This document shows, one piece after another, positions 9,778-19,448 of a stretch of DNA of 64,000 nucleotides. The DNA lies in NCBI RefSeq assembly GCF_007750395.1, contig NZ_CP036281.1, positions 5,541,001-5,605,000 on the forward strand, read 5' to 3'. Source of the DNA: Polystyrenella longa (GTDB lineage: Bacteria; Planctomycetota; Planctomycetia; Planctomycetales; Planctomycetaceae). The notes beneath the pieces are model-generated. The model was not told where the DNA came from. It did no database searches and worked only from the letters and a program-made list of their open reading frames with translations. The position numbers were made by a program, and so were the translations under genes. Each line of letters begins with the position of its first letter. The first letter of the stretch is position 1.

Positions 9778-10047
9778 CTACTCCTCAATGTCGTCCAGCC
9801 AATCCAAGTCGCCATCAACGTCAGGACTTGCCACTGCGAAGTTACCGCTGCGTGCATCATCCAATCCTTTCCGAACTAAACCGAGCGCCGTTTGGTTGTG
9901 GTATAACCAAGCTTCGTCAGCTGGAATCAGAACCATGGGCCTGATAGTGATGCAGGTTGGATCGGAATCGTCTATGACTACAGTTTGTCCGGCAAATTTT
10001 GCACCAAGTGTAACTCGCCCTTTGGTGTCCAAAGTCTTTGTGGCCAT
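9778..10047 (-). CDS. AbrB/MazE-like antitoxin
   Basis: The start at 10047 (MATKTLDTKGRVTLG) is preferred over the longer ORF start at 10143 because a strong ribosome-binding sequence GAGGAGCAG precedes it and the AbrB swapped-hairpin signature (TLDTKGRVTLGAKFAG) begins there. That gives 89 residues. The C-terminus is acidic (DVDGDLDWLDDIEE), typical of the toxin-neutralising part. It lies upstream of the RelE-like gene, the usual antitoxin-first order. Confidence 0.78.
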   Translation of the reverse strand: MATKTLDTKGRVTLGAKFAGQTVVIDDSDPTCITIRPMVLIPADEAWLYHNQTALGLVRKGLDDARSGNFAVASPDVDGDLDWLDDIEE

Positions 10048-10283
10048 TTTCTGCTCCTCGAGAGAAAGTTCAATTAACTGATGCAATAATACGCCATGAT
10101 GGGATACTGGCCAAGTGGGATATACCCACTTTTGTGTCGTCAAAACAATGGAAACATCTTTAGGAAATGTAAGTTCCTGTTACGAAAAGCCTTGTGACTG
10201 AGAGAACACCAGCCTTTTCCACTGAAAATCAGCTAAAGATGTGGTTTTGCGACAAACAACAGAGCAAAAGTCATTTTATTAAG

Positions 10284-10368
10284 TGTTACCTGAAATGTTA
10301 CCTAAACGCGAAATAAACACGCTATACAGGCCGAAAGCCGGTTTTCGAAAATGCGACCTGTATAGCGT
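10284..10368. repeat. Short direct repeats and a 12-bp inverted repeat beside the tRNA scar
   Basis: TGTTACCT occurs at 10284-10291 and 10296-10303, followed by a perfect 12-bp inverted repeat ACGCTATACAGG / CCTGTATAGCGT at 10319-10330 and 10357-10368 with a 26-bp loop. No gene covers this stretch. Lying 50 bp from a truncated tRNA gene, it could be recombinase-binding DNA of a departed element or an RNA hairpin; this is inference. Confidence 0.55.
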
Positions 10369-10418
10369 TTAAAGGGTTATGTGATACTCAGGCGAGGCTG
10401 AATTGAGGTCAGCCGTGT

Positions 10419-10478
10419 ATTGCTAATCCAGTGAGTCTAGCAATAGGCTCCACGGGTTCGAATCCCGTTCTCTCCGCT
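10419..10478 (+). pseudogene. 3' half of tRNA-Ser(GCU), attachment-site scar
   Basis: From the anticodon loop onward the sequence is tRNA-Ser: loop and 3' stem ATTGCTAATCC (anticodon GCT), a long variable arm GAGTC-TAGCAATA-GGCTC that pairs over 5 bp, a T arm ACGGG-TTCGAAT-CCCGT and the acceptor strand TCTCTCC. The 5' half is missing: no GGAGAGA acceptor or D arm lies upstream, and the anticodon 5' stem does not pair. Integrases that target tRNA genes leave exactly such 3' fragments. The crossover would lie at the anticodon loop, with element-derived DNA to the left. Confidence 0.8.
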
Positions 10479-10482
10479 ATAT

Positions 10483-10516
10483 AAGGACTTACGTCGAAAG
10501 ATGTGAGTCCTTTTTT
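10483..10516 (+). terminator. Rho-independent terminator of the tRNA-Ser scar
   Basis: Hairpin AAGGACTTAC / GTGAGTCCTT with a 10-nt loop (one G-T pair) followed by six T residues, directly downstream of the tRNA 3' end. The identical structure accompanies the second tRNA scar at 46306-46363. Confidence 0.85.
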
Positions 10517-10530
10517 CATTTCTCAAGCAA

Positions 10531-10554
10531 AGTGATCCATCAAGTGATCCATTA
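10531..10554. repeat. Tandem 12-bp repeat next to tRNA terminator
   Basis: AGTGATCCATCA at 10531-10542 is followed at once by AGTGATCCATTA at 10543-10554. The second tRNA scar has an equivalent tandem pair (AGTCCTCCATCA type, minus strand of 46269-46292) at the same distance from its terminator. The positional match suggests a recombinase-related site; no function is proven. Confidence 0.6.
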
Positions 10555-10566
10555 TTGCCTTGAGTG

Positions 10567-11370
10567 CTAACCAATAAGCACGTCTTGGACTCGCAGTGGT
10601 AGAAAGGACGTGTCGCGATCCAAGATCAGATGCGAAGCATGCTCCAGAAAACCATCGTCGCCGGTCAGATTGCGTGCAACTTGTGTCACCCATTGTTTAT
10701 TCGGGTTGGTAGTGATGCCTGCGATCTCGACTTTACGGGACTTCAGCTCCATCACCACCATGACGTAGAACGTCGTCAAACCCGTTTTCTTCCAGACTTC
10801 TACCGTGGTGAAATCAACGGCGAAGATCGCTTCCCAGTGAGCTTTCAGGAACGTCTGCCAGGACATCGAAGCGGGACGGTCTGGTGCAGGCTCAATACCG
10901 TTCGCCTGGAGCACATTCCTGACAGTTGTGTCGGTGATGTGAAAACCAACGTTGGACAAGGCACCTTGAATTCGATCAGCTCCCCACGTGGGATTCTCTT
11001 TCGCGAACCGCAGAATCAGTTCGACGATCTCCGTTCGAATACGAGGTCGACCAACACGAGGGTTATTTGAAGTGTAATCCCATTTCCTCGCAATCAACTC
11101 CCGGTGCCAGCGGAGAATGGTATCGGGAGTGAAGATCGCGCCGAGTTCACTTAGTAACTTCCGGTCAAGCTGCTTTCCTTTGACTGCCAGGCGACGACGC
11201 TCATCGTCATTGAGCAGAATGCGTTTCTTGCCGACCTTTTCGAGGAGGATACTATTTTCAGTCTTCAGGTATTCAATCGCCAATTGCTGTTCGCGATTCA
11301 CCCAACTTGCCAGAGCGAATACCAGCAGGTGCCACGGATGCATCACATATTCCATTAATTCACTTACCAA
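10567..11370 (-). pseudogene. Truncated transposase of IS copy B
   Basis: The ORF gives 267 residues. About 258 match the other transposases, including FAVDFTTV and LILDRDTSF, and the last about 9 come from flanking DNA. The catalytic-Glu segment NAYLERF and the C-terminus are lost, so the protein should be inactive. Confidence 0.88.
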
Positions 11371-11587
11371 AGTGCAGGGGAGGGTTACTTTGGAACTATA
11401 GCCATTCCCTGAGCCGTAGCTCTAAAAAATCGCATATCGCCGCCAGTCTCCAAGACCGGAGACAACGGTTGTACTGATTGTAGCGGCGAACAAAGTCAGG
11501 AGATCGTCCGAGAACAGGGGTAGCCCGTCTCTCTCAGACACCTTATTTTGTAGAGTATTAAGTTCGGCTGAGTTTTTTTACGGTACG
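10591..11587 (-). mobile_element. 1.5-kb IS, copy B (right end deleted)
   Basis: The left terminal repeat (inverse of CGTACCGTAAAAAAACTCAG) is at the 11587 side. Similarity to copies A and E stops abruptly at 10591 within the codon run for 'TSF-PLR'. About 500 bp, including the C-terminal transposase part and the right repeat, is missing, and the break lies 37 bp from the tandem repeat beside the tRNA scar. Confidence 0.85.
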
Positions 11588-11648
11588 GTATTAGCATCAC
11601 TTCTCTTAACAAAATCACCAACGGAAGCGGATAAAGTAAAGGTGCCCA

Positions 11649-12167
11649 TTATATCACTGTAAAGTAGTCCTGATTTTTTATAGTCCCATCGTCATTAATA
11701 GGTACGATTACATTATCCACACGCATAAATGCAGTAATGCGGGTAGCCTCCAGATTGAATGTGACTTCTGTTTCCAATCCAGCACTGTCCGTGGATGTGA
11801 TCTTTACTGTTTGATTCTCGTCTGAATTGGCAGTGGTGTTGTATGCCCAGCTCCAAGTTCCATTATTGTTATCGGTGACCGTACCAATTGATGCTGATAA
11901 GCTCGCGATGTTGTTACCTACTTCATAATACGTACCGTTATTACTGGCCGTCTCCCCTTGTTCTACAGTGACCGATGCGGAATCAACGGTCAACGTTGCA
12001 GAAAGCATTACACGTTGTTCCAAAATTTCGGCGGCAAAAGCAATAGGCACCTGCTTCCGGCGCGGCGCTTGGATCAAGACATGATTGATTCGACAAAAAA
12101 GAGTCACCAGAAAATCCATTGCAAACAATCTGTCTATAATAAAGAACGAATCACTTTGATAATTCAT
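11649..12167 (-). CDS. Short LEPR-motif secreted protein, possible remnant
   Basis: A 172-residue protein with the planctomycetal export-associated motif AAEILEQRVMLSATL near residues 45-59, preceded by a hydrophobic/basic leader (MDFLVTLFCRINHVL could be the true start at 12119). After it comes one Ig-like repeat with the common pattern VDSASVTVEQGETASN...GTWSWAYNT...VKITSTDSAG. Members of this class are normally far longer surface proteins with many such repeats. This one stops after about one repeat, 62 bp from IS copy B, so it may be the amputated start of a large adhesin. Confidence 0.65.
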   Translation of the reverse strand: MNYQSDSFFIIDRLFAMDFLVTLFCRINHVLIQAPRRKQVPIAFAAEILEQRVMLSATLTVDSASVTVEQGETASNNGTYYEVGNNIASLSASIGTVTDNNNGTWSWAYNTTANSDENQTVKITSTDSAGLETEVTFNLEATRITAFMRVDNVIVPINDDGTIKNQDYFTVI

Positions 12168-12223
12168 TCAGCTCATCGCTATTAAGAACAACCATTACCA
12201 GACTTAAGGTAAATGAACAAATA

Positions 12224-12664
12224 TTATTCAGGGTGGTCCACAATCATTATTGAAAGCTGGTACCCTCCGTCACCCCGATGCAACTTCGTCTCTCTATCAA
12301 TACTTGTCGCATCAATCACCAAATGATCGAGATGACGTTCCCGAACCCATGCATGAGCGATGTTACTTGATACAAACACTGCATAGTTAGTGTCAGATCG
12401 TTGGTTTGAAAAACGTATAATCGACGAATTGTCGTCGCCCGGCTCTATCGGATCTATACCATATTGTCTTATTACTTTGCAGCTTTCTGGGGATGCACTT
12501 CTGGAAAGAACCCCCCAAGCTGAGATTGAAGGTTGGCGTTCCAATCTCTCAATCCGCTCTTTAAGCGATATCCCTTCACTGGAGGGAGCCCCCATTCCGT
12601 CGCTCCAATTAATAAAGACAATGGCTATCAACACACAGAAGACGACTTGAAAGATTCTTACCAT
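12224..12664 (-). CDS. Secreted/membrane-anchored protein of unknown function
   Basis: I prefer the internal start MVRIFQVVFCV at 12664 because AAAGGAA precedes it and a signal peptide/anchor follows directly (hydrophobic to about residue 20). The longer ORF start at 12754 would overlap the upstream gene. The mature part is about 120 residues with ISLKERIERLERQ, probably a short coiled coil, and ends IMIVDHPE. No family recognised. It follows the 569-residue protein by 47 bp and is likely co-transcribed with it. Confidence 0.6.
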   Translation of the reverse strand: MVRIFQVVFCVLIAIVFINWSDGMGAPSSEGISLKERIERLERQPSISAWGVLSRSASPESCKVIRQYGIDPIEPGDDNSSIIRFSNQRSDTNYAVFVSSNIAHAWVRERHLDHLVIDATSIDRETKLHRGDGGYQLSIMIVDHPE

Positions 12665-12710
12665 TTTCGAGATTCCTTTTCTCCACTCTTTAGTGTCAAG
12701 AATTACAGTA

Positions 12711-14420
12711 TCAGTTAATAACAAAAAAACGTCTGAATTCACCAGGAATATCATCTAGCAGCCAGATATGTTTACAGTGAATAGTTGCCTTGATTGTGAA
12801 AACACCTTTTTGAAGATCATATTTCATTTCGTCTACGTCAGAAGAGGAGGCGTTACCGAGTTTGATTTTATTGAGGACTTTTTCTTTGAGCTGTTCATCC
12901 ATCCCGAACTTAGCCAGGTCTAAAGATGTGAATGCGTCCTCAGAGGAAAAGGCGGCACACAGTCCTTTAACATTGTTCGGCATGCGGCGCAGCAGGCTGC
13001 TGACTGGATCATCGAAAAAGTCCAGACCAATCACATCTTTAATCAGCCGTTGAATTGCAGCTTGCCCTCCTTGAAAAATCTCCTGACCCTCCGAGATAGA
13101 TTCAAGGTTCTTTCGATATTTCTCTGGCAACTGATCTCCAATAGCGCTCACGAGTATATTTCGATTTTCCGAAACGCCTTTGAAGCTACGGAGTTTACTT
13201 TTGATCAGATCATTTATCTGTCCTTCAAGCTCATTATTCAGCTGATCAGCAACGTCTCCTCTCAGGTCTCCGAGATTCAAACGATTGATGACTTTAATCA
13301 TTTTATTGAATTTGGAATTACGCCATTCCGGAGGTGAAACTACTACTGCGAAACCCAGATGAGAAAGTCTGCCATTGGAGGGAATGTTTCGCTCGTTGAG
13401 TTCTATTTCAATCGTTGACTTTAGATCGTCAATCATCTTGTTGATCTGTGCAGATAACCAAGCATTAGGGATATTTATTTTTCCGAGTTCCACCTTGTAG
13501 TCGGTATACAAGTCAGTGTCTTTATAAAACCCGTGGAATTCTACATTAACGTTGAGTATTCCGGCCATTTCCTCTGTTGCTGAATCGAAATCTCTATTAA
13601 TCACGCTATCTATGAAAACCCCAAGCAACTTTCTCGGAAGCCCTTTACCAGTATTCCGTTGAAGTTGAAGTGTTTCCCGCTCACACCATTTCACGAATGT
13701 GTCTAATTCGTTCTCAGCTACTTGCAGCATGGTCTTTAACTCGTCGTCAAGTTTGTTCGTGAAATATGCGAGTAGGAGATTTCCAACCTGACGGGCTGCG
13801 AACATCTTTACAAATTCTTCAGAGCAGAAATATACGCTCCGACCAGTTCGTTCGCTTAGAAACTTTTTGCGAAAATCAGAATAGGACGATCTGGAAACGA
13901 GTTTTACTGATGCAGCCGACGCAATTACTTTGTCCCAATTGATTCTAAGCGACTGTTTCAGGTCTATTTCCACTCCATTGATCGCTGCCAGCAGTTTCTC
14001 TCCGGTCAGTTCGAACCCTGCTGGCATCTCAATCGTGAGATTAGGGGACGGCGAGTCAGGGGCAAATGAGCAACTAAAGACAAGATCGAAGTCCCATGCA
14101 ACCACTGAATTCGGGACCAATGAAGACAATAGCCTCTTCCCTTCCTCACTGATATCACCGCCAAACTTTTCCGAGGATTCCCGCCAGTGTTCAAAACTAC
14201 TTTGACCTATGTGATACCAACGTTTCTTGCTTTTTCGGCTCTTTATTATTTCATTCTGAATCTCGCCGAGTTTCTTGTTTGTGTCATCTAGTTTCTTATT
14301 TGTTTGAGCAATTTCTTGCTTGATCTGTTTCAAGGTGCCAGAGTTATCTTCTGCTCCAACAACAGGTGCGTGTTCGAGCAACGACCAGACCAATGCCATC
14401 ACAATAACTGCTTCACGCAT
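12711..14420 (-). CDS. Exported coiled-coil protein of unknown function
   Basis: A 569-residue protein with an N-terminal signal peptide (MREAVIVMALVWSLL, cleavage near VVGA-EDN). A heptad-rich segment follows at about residues 28-62 (LKQIKQEIAQTNKKLDDT... KLGEIQNEI). The remainder is mixed alpha/beta, rich in Lys, Asp and Asn, with repeated 'LNNELEGQINDLI' type helices. I do not recognise a domain. It heads a two-gene minus-strand unit with the 12224-12664 gene. The lower G+C than in the flanking conserved genes is consistent with an accessory origin. Confidence 0.65.
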   Translation of the reverse strand: MREAVIVMALVWSLLEHAPVVGAEDNSGTLKQIKQEIAQTNKKLDDTNKKLGEIQNEIIKSRKSKKRWYHIGQSSFEHWRESSEKFGGDISEEGKRLLSSLVPNSVVAWDFDLVFSCSFAPDSPSPNLTIEMPAGFELTGEKLLAAINGVEIDLKQSLRINWDKVIASAASVKLVSRSSYSDFRKKFLSERTGRSVYFCSEEFVKMFAARQVGNLLLAYFTNKLDDELKTMLQVAENELDTFVKWCERETLQLQRNTGKGLPRKLLGVFIDSVINRDFDSATEEMAGILNVNVEFHGFYKDTDLYTDYKVELGKINIPNAWLSAQINKMIDDLKSTIEIELNERNIPSNGRLSHLGFAVVVSPPEWRNSKFNKMIKVINRLNLGDLRGDVADQLNNELEGQINDLIKSKLRSFKGVSENRNILVSAIGDQLPEKYRKNLESISEGQEIFQGGQAAIQRLIKDVIGLDFFDDPVSSLLRRMPNNVKGLCAAFSSEDAFTSLDLAKFGMDEQLKEKVLNKIKLGNASSSDVDEMKYDLQKGVFTIKATIHCKHIWLLDDIPGEFRRFFVIN

Positions 14421-14796
14421 CTGATCAATCCTTCAATGCTTGTGAATCGTAAGGGAAAAAATGAAAAGTTCGGTTCCCGTAGCCGGCCTGAAATTGTGGT
14501 TGTCCCTATTCGATTTCGCTGCGACCTGCTTCAATAGCAGTGTTGAAATCGACACGAAATATTAGTTGATGTTCCTCGTTCCCTGTTGAGGTAATTACGT
14601 TGACACTCACATGCAGAGTGATCATGTTGCAGATCATAAAATGATCGCAGTACTTCGCACGAGGCTCTTTTATGATTGAGTGACAGTCTATTTGTTTTCA
14701 TGGAGCCTTGCTTCAACTATTACAACCGGGCATCAATGCATTGCATATTGTATAAGTACAAAATGAATTGACCACAGACGAATGTCCACCATCTGC
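14421..14796. other. Intergenic region, no gene supported
   Basis: About 375 bp between the 569-residue gene and IS copy D. Only short shadow-like ORFs occur. I see no tRNA, terminator or recognisable repeat; the promoter of the minus-strand pair should lie here. Confidence 0.4.
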
Positions 14797-15658
14797 CGTA
14801 CCGTAAAAAACTCAGCCGAATTAAATACCCAGTGAATTTAGAGGTCTGTGAGATACCGACAGCCTGTATTCTCAGCCGAGTTGGTAACAATTTGCGTTGC
14901 TACATTCAGTATAGCCGTTGTCTCCGATCGTGAAGAATAACGACGATAACGATTTGCGAGTGCTAGGGCTCAGAGAATGTTTATAGCTTCAAAGAAACCC
15001 TGCCATTCACATTGATATCTGATTTGATGGAATAAGTGATGCAGTCTTAGCACCTGCTGTTATTTGCTCTCGTAGGTTGTGCAAGTCGTGAACAGCAACA
15101 CATGATCAACTACCTGCAGACGGAGAATAACATCCTCCGCAATACAGCAGGCAAGCCTGAACGATCAGACTCAGGTTGAGCCGGTGCTGCTTCCTCCGAA
15201 AAGTCCGAACATGAATGCGTATCTCGAACGATTCATGAGAAGTCTGAAATAGGAGTGCCTGAACAAGATGATCTTCTTCGGTCAGTACTCACTTGAACGA
15301 GCGCTGAGAGAATACGTCGCTCACTATCACGCGGAAAGGAATCATCACGGACTCGATAATCAGTTGATTGAACCGGATGAAGAAGTTGGATGCGTCCCCG
15401 GCAAGATCGAATTCTGTGAACGTCTCGGTGGCCTGCTCAAGTATTACTACCGCGACGCGGCGTGAAACGACTTTGCTCGCCGGCCACATTTATTGTAACG
15501 ATCTCCGCTATCGCTGCACCCGGAAGGTCCTTTTCGTGTCTTGTCCGACAACAGACTTCAGATAGCGAAACGAATCTCGTTCGAAATCCGCCACTCGCCA
15601 GAGATAAAACCGATTGGAATCACTCGTTCTCAAAGTCGGCTGAATGTTTTTACGATAC
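14797..15658 (+). mobile_element. 1.5-kb IS, copy D (internally deleted)
   Basis: Both terminal repeats are present (left CGTACCGTAAAAAACTCAGC, right ending TTTTTACGATACG), but the element is only 862 bp. Early transposase codons are degenerate, and the sequence jumps near 15160 from the N-terminal coding part straight to the QVEPVLLPPKSPNMN part. A 65-residue C-terminal piece (15268-15465, IFFGQYSLERAL... KYYYRDAA) survives. The catalytic Asp residues are gone. It could still be moved in trans if the ends are recognised. Confidence 0.85.
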
Positions 15659-15883
15659 GGGATACATGGCGTCAGTACCCTACCAAGATTTTAAGTTACC
15701 AAGTTTTGAGTTCGGTTAAGTTCTTCTTTCAATACGCGAAGGAGATTCCCTTCGTCTCCTGAGGAAACTAGAACCTATCTCGAAACCGATGTTTTAGTGA
15801 ACAGCCTGGCCTGCCAAGTGCATGGTTGGTTCCTCAAATAAGAGGACTGGCTTATGTCTATTCGATTCCAGAAGAAATAAGTA

Positions 15884-16816
15884 CTACCGCTTGTCCAGCC
15901 GCTGAGCGAAGAGCCAGTCCCAGACATTCTCCGTTTTGTCACACTTATCGCTACTGTATTGAGTGACGTAGCCTTTCTCTTGACTGTCGCCGTTGAAGGA
16001 AAAAGCATATTGCGCGGCCCCGTGGCCCACATGCTTCAGTTGGGTGAACTTCACGTTTCCGCCGACGTCCTTTATGCGTCCGAAGATTTCCCAAGTAAAC
16101 TCCGCTGGGACTTTCTGGTCGAGTCTACCGTGAAATGTCCAGACGGGGACGTCCTTGAACTCTGCAGGATCCTTCCAGGGTAGCATTCCGCCCGCGCTGG
16201 GGATCGCTGCGGCGAATCTCTTCGGCGCTGCCCAAATCGCGTTCCATGTTCCAAACCCGCCCATCGAATGACCGATTACATAAACGCGATTCGTATCGAC
16301 GTTGAACTCTTCGGAAAGATGATCGATCAATCCTAAGACTTTGGTGAGCGACCCATTGGAGATGGGGCCCGGCGGATAGTTTCGCTCTTCAATCCGTTCT
16401 TGCCATGCTTCGGAATACGTTTTCTTGAGCGATTCTGTCAGTTCCGGAATTTCCTCATCTGTAATCAACCAGCGGCCTGGTGACTGAGGAACCACGATGA
16501 TACACGGATACTTCGCCCGCCAGTTCTTATCGACAAACGAAGCGCACCAGTTTCGCAGATTGCTAATATTATCATTACCCACTCCCGCCCCACCATGCAG
16601 ATTCAAGATGAGTGGGTATTTCCTGGTGGGTTTATAATCAGCGGGGAGCAGCAGACGGTATGGTATCCCATCGAACTCGTGAGGCTCAAAGGCCTTGATG
16701 ATTTTCTGTGGAACTCCTGCCCCCCTGTTTGGCACTCGGGGTTTGTCTTGTTGATCAAGGGTCTGAGCCGCGCAGGCAGAAACAATCAAAAACGCGCACG
16801 CGAAATAGATTTTCAT
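15884..16816 (-). CDS. Secreted alpha/beta-hydrolase esterase
   Basis: A 310-residue protein with a signal peptide (MKIYFACAFLIVSACAAQ, possibly a lipoprotein at Cys15). It has an alpha/beta-hydrolase fold: oxyanion region LILNLHGGAG, nucleophile motif GHSMGGFG (Ser near 190), acid in HGRLDQKVP (Asp near 240) and His in HVGHGAAQY (near 270). This resembles the prolyl-oligopeptidase/PHB-depolymerase-like esterases (LpqC type) common in planctomycetes. The substrate is unknown; a carbohydrate-bound ester is a reasonable guess. The gene stands alone between IS remnants. Confidence 0.85.
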   Translation of the reverse strand: MKIYFACAFLIVSACAAQTLDQQDKPRVPNRGAGVPQKIIKAFEPHEFDGIPYRLLLPADYKPTRKYPLILNLHGGAGVGNDNISNLRNWCASFVDKNWRAKYPCIIVVPQSPGRWLITDEEIPELTESLKKTYSEAWQERIEERNYPPGPISNGSLTKVLGLIDHLSEEFNVDTNRVYVIGHSMGGFGTWNAIWAAPKRFAAAIPSAGGMLPWKDPAEFKDVPVWTFHGRLDQKVPAEFTWEIFGRIKDVGGNVKFTQLKHVGHGAAQYAFSFNGDSQEKGYVTQYSSDKCDKTENVWDWLFAQRLDKR

Positions 16817-17073
16817 GATTAGATCCTGTCCAGGATAAGTGTGGCAGTTGTCGGTCCTGAAAAGTCTTTAATAACAGTAGGCTACGCCGCCAGAATACGC
16901 TAGGATTATCTAGAACCCCGTTAGTCTAAGCTGACACTCGATAGTGACTTCCACAAATCTGGATGGACGTCGCCCGTTGAACGGCAATGTTATCCTATCC
17001 TGCCTCTGAACTTACCAACAATGGGATTTGCCTGTGCCCATCTCAAAATAACGCATTCTAAGTTCCCCGAGGG

Positions 17074-17245
17074 CTTATCGTAAAAAACTCAGCCGAGCTC
17101 GATAATAGGTAGTTCTAATTGGTTGCGTTGCTGACGAACTGCGGATTTCGAACTAGCCTCGTTTCGCAGCCTATCGATTGTTGTCGGATTCGAAGCGAAA
17201 ATGAATTTCGGAGCGCACAGTAGCTGAGAACCACAAGCAGATCGG
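17074..17245 (-). mobile_element. Degraded right-end remnant of the 1.5-kb IS
   Basis: CTTATCGTAAAAAACTCAGC at 17074 matches the terminal repeat. The following 150 bp can be aligned, with many changes, to the inverted right end of copy A (TTCGAACTAGCCTCGTTTCG, then ATTGTTGTCGGATTCGAAGC). It is an old relic in the 600-bp gap between the esterase and the secretion genes. The rest of that gap (16817-17073 and 17246-17417) shows nothing I can name. Confidence 0.7.
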
Positions 17246-17417
17246 TGACTTGCTCAACCTGAATTACATACAGAATCAAACTCGCCCTGAGTATTGGGGA
17301 TCACTACACAGTCCCAGCCAGAAAAGCCCGCGTAATCGCTAAAAGCGAACCGTCATATGATGCAAACCTTCCGGCTCGACGGGATTTACCGGTACGGTTG
17401 CAATAGATACGCCCGAA

Positions 17418-19277
17418 TTGCCGATGTTTCGCTATGTACCGCAACTTCGGATTTTACCTACGGGCAGCCTTATGTCTCTTCAACCAGTTAAGATACGAAG
17501 CATCTCCAGCCGTTTCGCTGCGAGACTGAGTATGGCTATGGGAGCGTGGACCGTCGCCCTGATACTGGTTACTCATTGTGGGTGCACAACAGTGCGTGAG
17601 TGGACGGATAGTCGATCACCAAAAGTTACTGAAGACGACCATCTAATCGAAACTGATTTCCAAAGGTTTCTCTCAGAAGATTCGCCAGAGGAAGAACTTG
17701 TCGCATCTGATTCACACCAATCGGAGGTGGAGTTGAATGTCCTTGAGGAATCAGCATCAGAGGAAAAAAAGGAAGAGAGTCAGAATTCAATAAAGTTAGT
17801 ATCGGAAGAGGTCGGCAATACGGCCATTGCATCCGCCAGCGATAATGAAGCAAGTGAAGCAGAGATCAATGCTCTCGAATTCAGTGGAGTCACGCCGGGT
17901 GAAATCGACCAAGTTAACCAGGAGTTAGAGTTCTCAGAGACGTTGCAATTACTCGACGTCGTTCGGTCGGTTCATGACACATACCCTGCGTTGGAGATTC
18001 TTTATCTGGAAAGACAAATCGCCAATGGTAAACAGCTTTCTGCCTGGGGTGAATTCGATACGAAACTCAAAGGGTTCAGCGAGAATCAACCGAGTGGCTA
18101 TTACCAGACCTACCGCCAGAATGCAGAGGTTTATCAGCCCATCTACCATGGAGGTGAATTCTTCGGTGGTTATCGAATTGGTCGCGGTGATTTTGAACCC
18201 TGGTATCTTGAGCGTCAAACTAACGACGGTGGGGAATTTAAATTAGGAATGCGAGTTCCCCTGTTACGAAACCGTGAGATAGACAATCGCCGGGCTGAAT
18301 TATGGCGTGCAACTTACGAACGTCAGCGGGTCCAACCCGAAATACGCTCAAATCTCATTTACTTTGTTCGCGACGCGTCTGTCGCTTACTGGACATGGGT
18401 TGCGGCTGGTCAGCAAGTAAAAGTGTATGAAGCTGCTTTAGAACTATCCAATAAGCGGAATAGCAAACTCAAACGACGTTTGGAAACGGGCGACCTCGAC
18501 CCTCCCGTTTTCCAGGACAATGTCCGGTCGCTTCGACTTCGAGAAGCCAAGCTGATTGATCGCAAGCGAAAACTGGATCAGTCCGCAGTAAAACTATCTC
18601 TTTACTATCGATCTCCAGGAGGCGACCCGCTCCTCCCCGTGCCAGCACTTCTTCCCGAACTTCAAAACCTGGAATTAATACCCTCCGGAGAACTCGAAGT
18701 CGGACTCCAGAAGGCACTTGCCAGCCGACCTGAAATCCAAGTGATCAACGCAGAAATTCGCAAATTCTCGGTCGACTATGCGGAAGCCAGAAATGACCTG
18801 CTCCCGAATCTTGATACACAGATTCAAGGGAAGCAAGACGTCGGTGAGCCGACCAGCAGCAAGCGAGATAAATCTGAATTCGAATTAGAAGCGGGGATCT
18901 ACGTTGAAGTCCCTTTGCAGCGTCGGAAAGCACGGGGAAAAATCCAGACTTCGTCGGCGAAAATCGCTCAGTTGAATATTAAACGAGAATTCTTAAAAGA
19001 CAAAATCATCGCGGAAGTTCAATCAGCCTACGCAGGGGTTAAGGCAGCAGAAGAACGAATTGAAAAGGCGGTTGAAGCCCGAGAACTGGCGGAATACATA
19101 TCCGAAGTGGAACGACGAAAGTTTGATCTTGGGCGAAGTGACCTATTAGCTGTCTTCCTTCGTGAGCAGTATGCAATTGAAGCTGCGGATGGTGAAATTG
19201 AATCTCGTCTGGAATACCAACTGGCACTCGCAGATTATCTGGCTGCATTAGCGGACGACCTACTTTCCACCTTCTGA
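17418..19277 (+). CDS. TolC-like outer membrane efflux protein
   Basis: A 619-residue protein. The N-terminus has a hydrophobic signal (ALILVTHCGCTTVREW) with a Cys pair that may be lipidated, then a Glu/Ser-rich acidic linker of about 130 residues unusual for TolC. The outer-membrane efflux fold follows from about residue 180: a YPALEILYLERQIANG helix, beta-strand region GEFFGGYRIGRGDF, long helices and the second repeat ASRPEIQVINAEIRKFSVDYAEARNDLLPNLDTQ. It ends with LEYQLALADYLAAL. It precedes ABC and HlyD-like genes on the same strand, so it is the likely outer-membrane channel of a type I secretion or efflux complex. Confidence 0.88.
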   Translation: MPMFRYVPQLRILPTGSLMSLQPVKIRSISSRFAARLSMAMGAWTVALILVTHCGCTTVREWTDSRSPKVTEDDHLIETDFQRFLSEDSPEEELVASDSHQSEVELNVLEESASEEKKEESQNSIKLVSEEVGNTAIASASDNEASEAEINALEFSGVTPGEIDQVNQELEFSETLQLLDVVRSVHDTYPALEILYLERQIANGKQLSAWGEFDTKLKGFSENQPSGYYQTYRQNAEVYQPIYHGGEFFGGYRIGRGDFEPWYLERQTNDGGEFKLGMRVPLLRNREIDNRRAELWRATYERQRVQPEIRSNLIYFVRDASVAYWTWVAAGQQVKVYEAALELSNKRNSKLKRRLETGDLDPPVFQDNVRSLRLREAKLIDRKRKLDQSAVKLSLYYRSPGGDPLLPVPALLPELQNLELIPSGELEVGLQKALASRPEIQVINAEIRKFSVDYAEARNDLLPNLDTQIQGKQDVGEPTSSKRDKSEFELEAGIYVEVPLQRRKARGKIQTSSAKIAQLNIKREFLKDKIIAEVQSAYAGVKAAEERIEKAVEARELAEYISEVERRKFDLGRSDLLAVFLREQYAIEAADGEIESRLEYQLALADYLAALADDLLSTF

Positions 19278-19448
19278 AAATATTTTGTTTCCAGACTGGA
19301 AATCCTTTTGACACGACATATAACTCACCTATTCTATGACACTTTTTTTCGGTTCCAGTAGTGCTCTTCAAATCCTTGGCACCATAATTCTGCTCTAAAA
19401 AGGGTGGAAAAAACATTCTAATCAGCTGACTCTCAGGGTACGACGCTA

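Noticed and set aside
10261-10478. A complete tRNA-Ser gene at 10.4 kb
   Set aside because: Only the part from the anticodon loop to the acceptor 3' strand is present; no matching 5' acceptor strand or D arm lies upstream and the anticodon stem does not pair.
10010-10554. CRISPR array or phage att cluster from the several short repeats
   Set aside because: Only pairs of 8- and 12-bp repeats occur, without regular spacers; no cas genes are present in the window.
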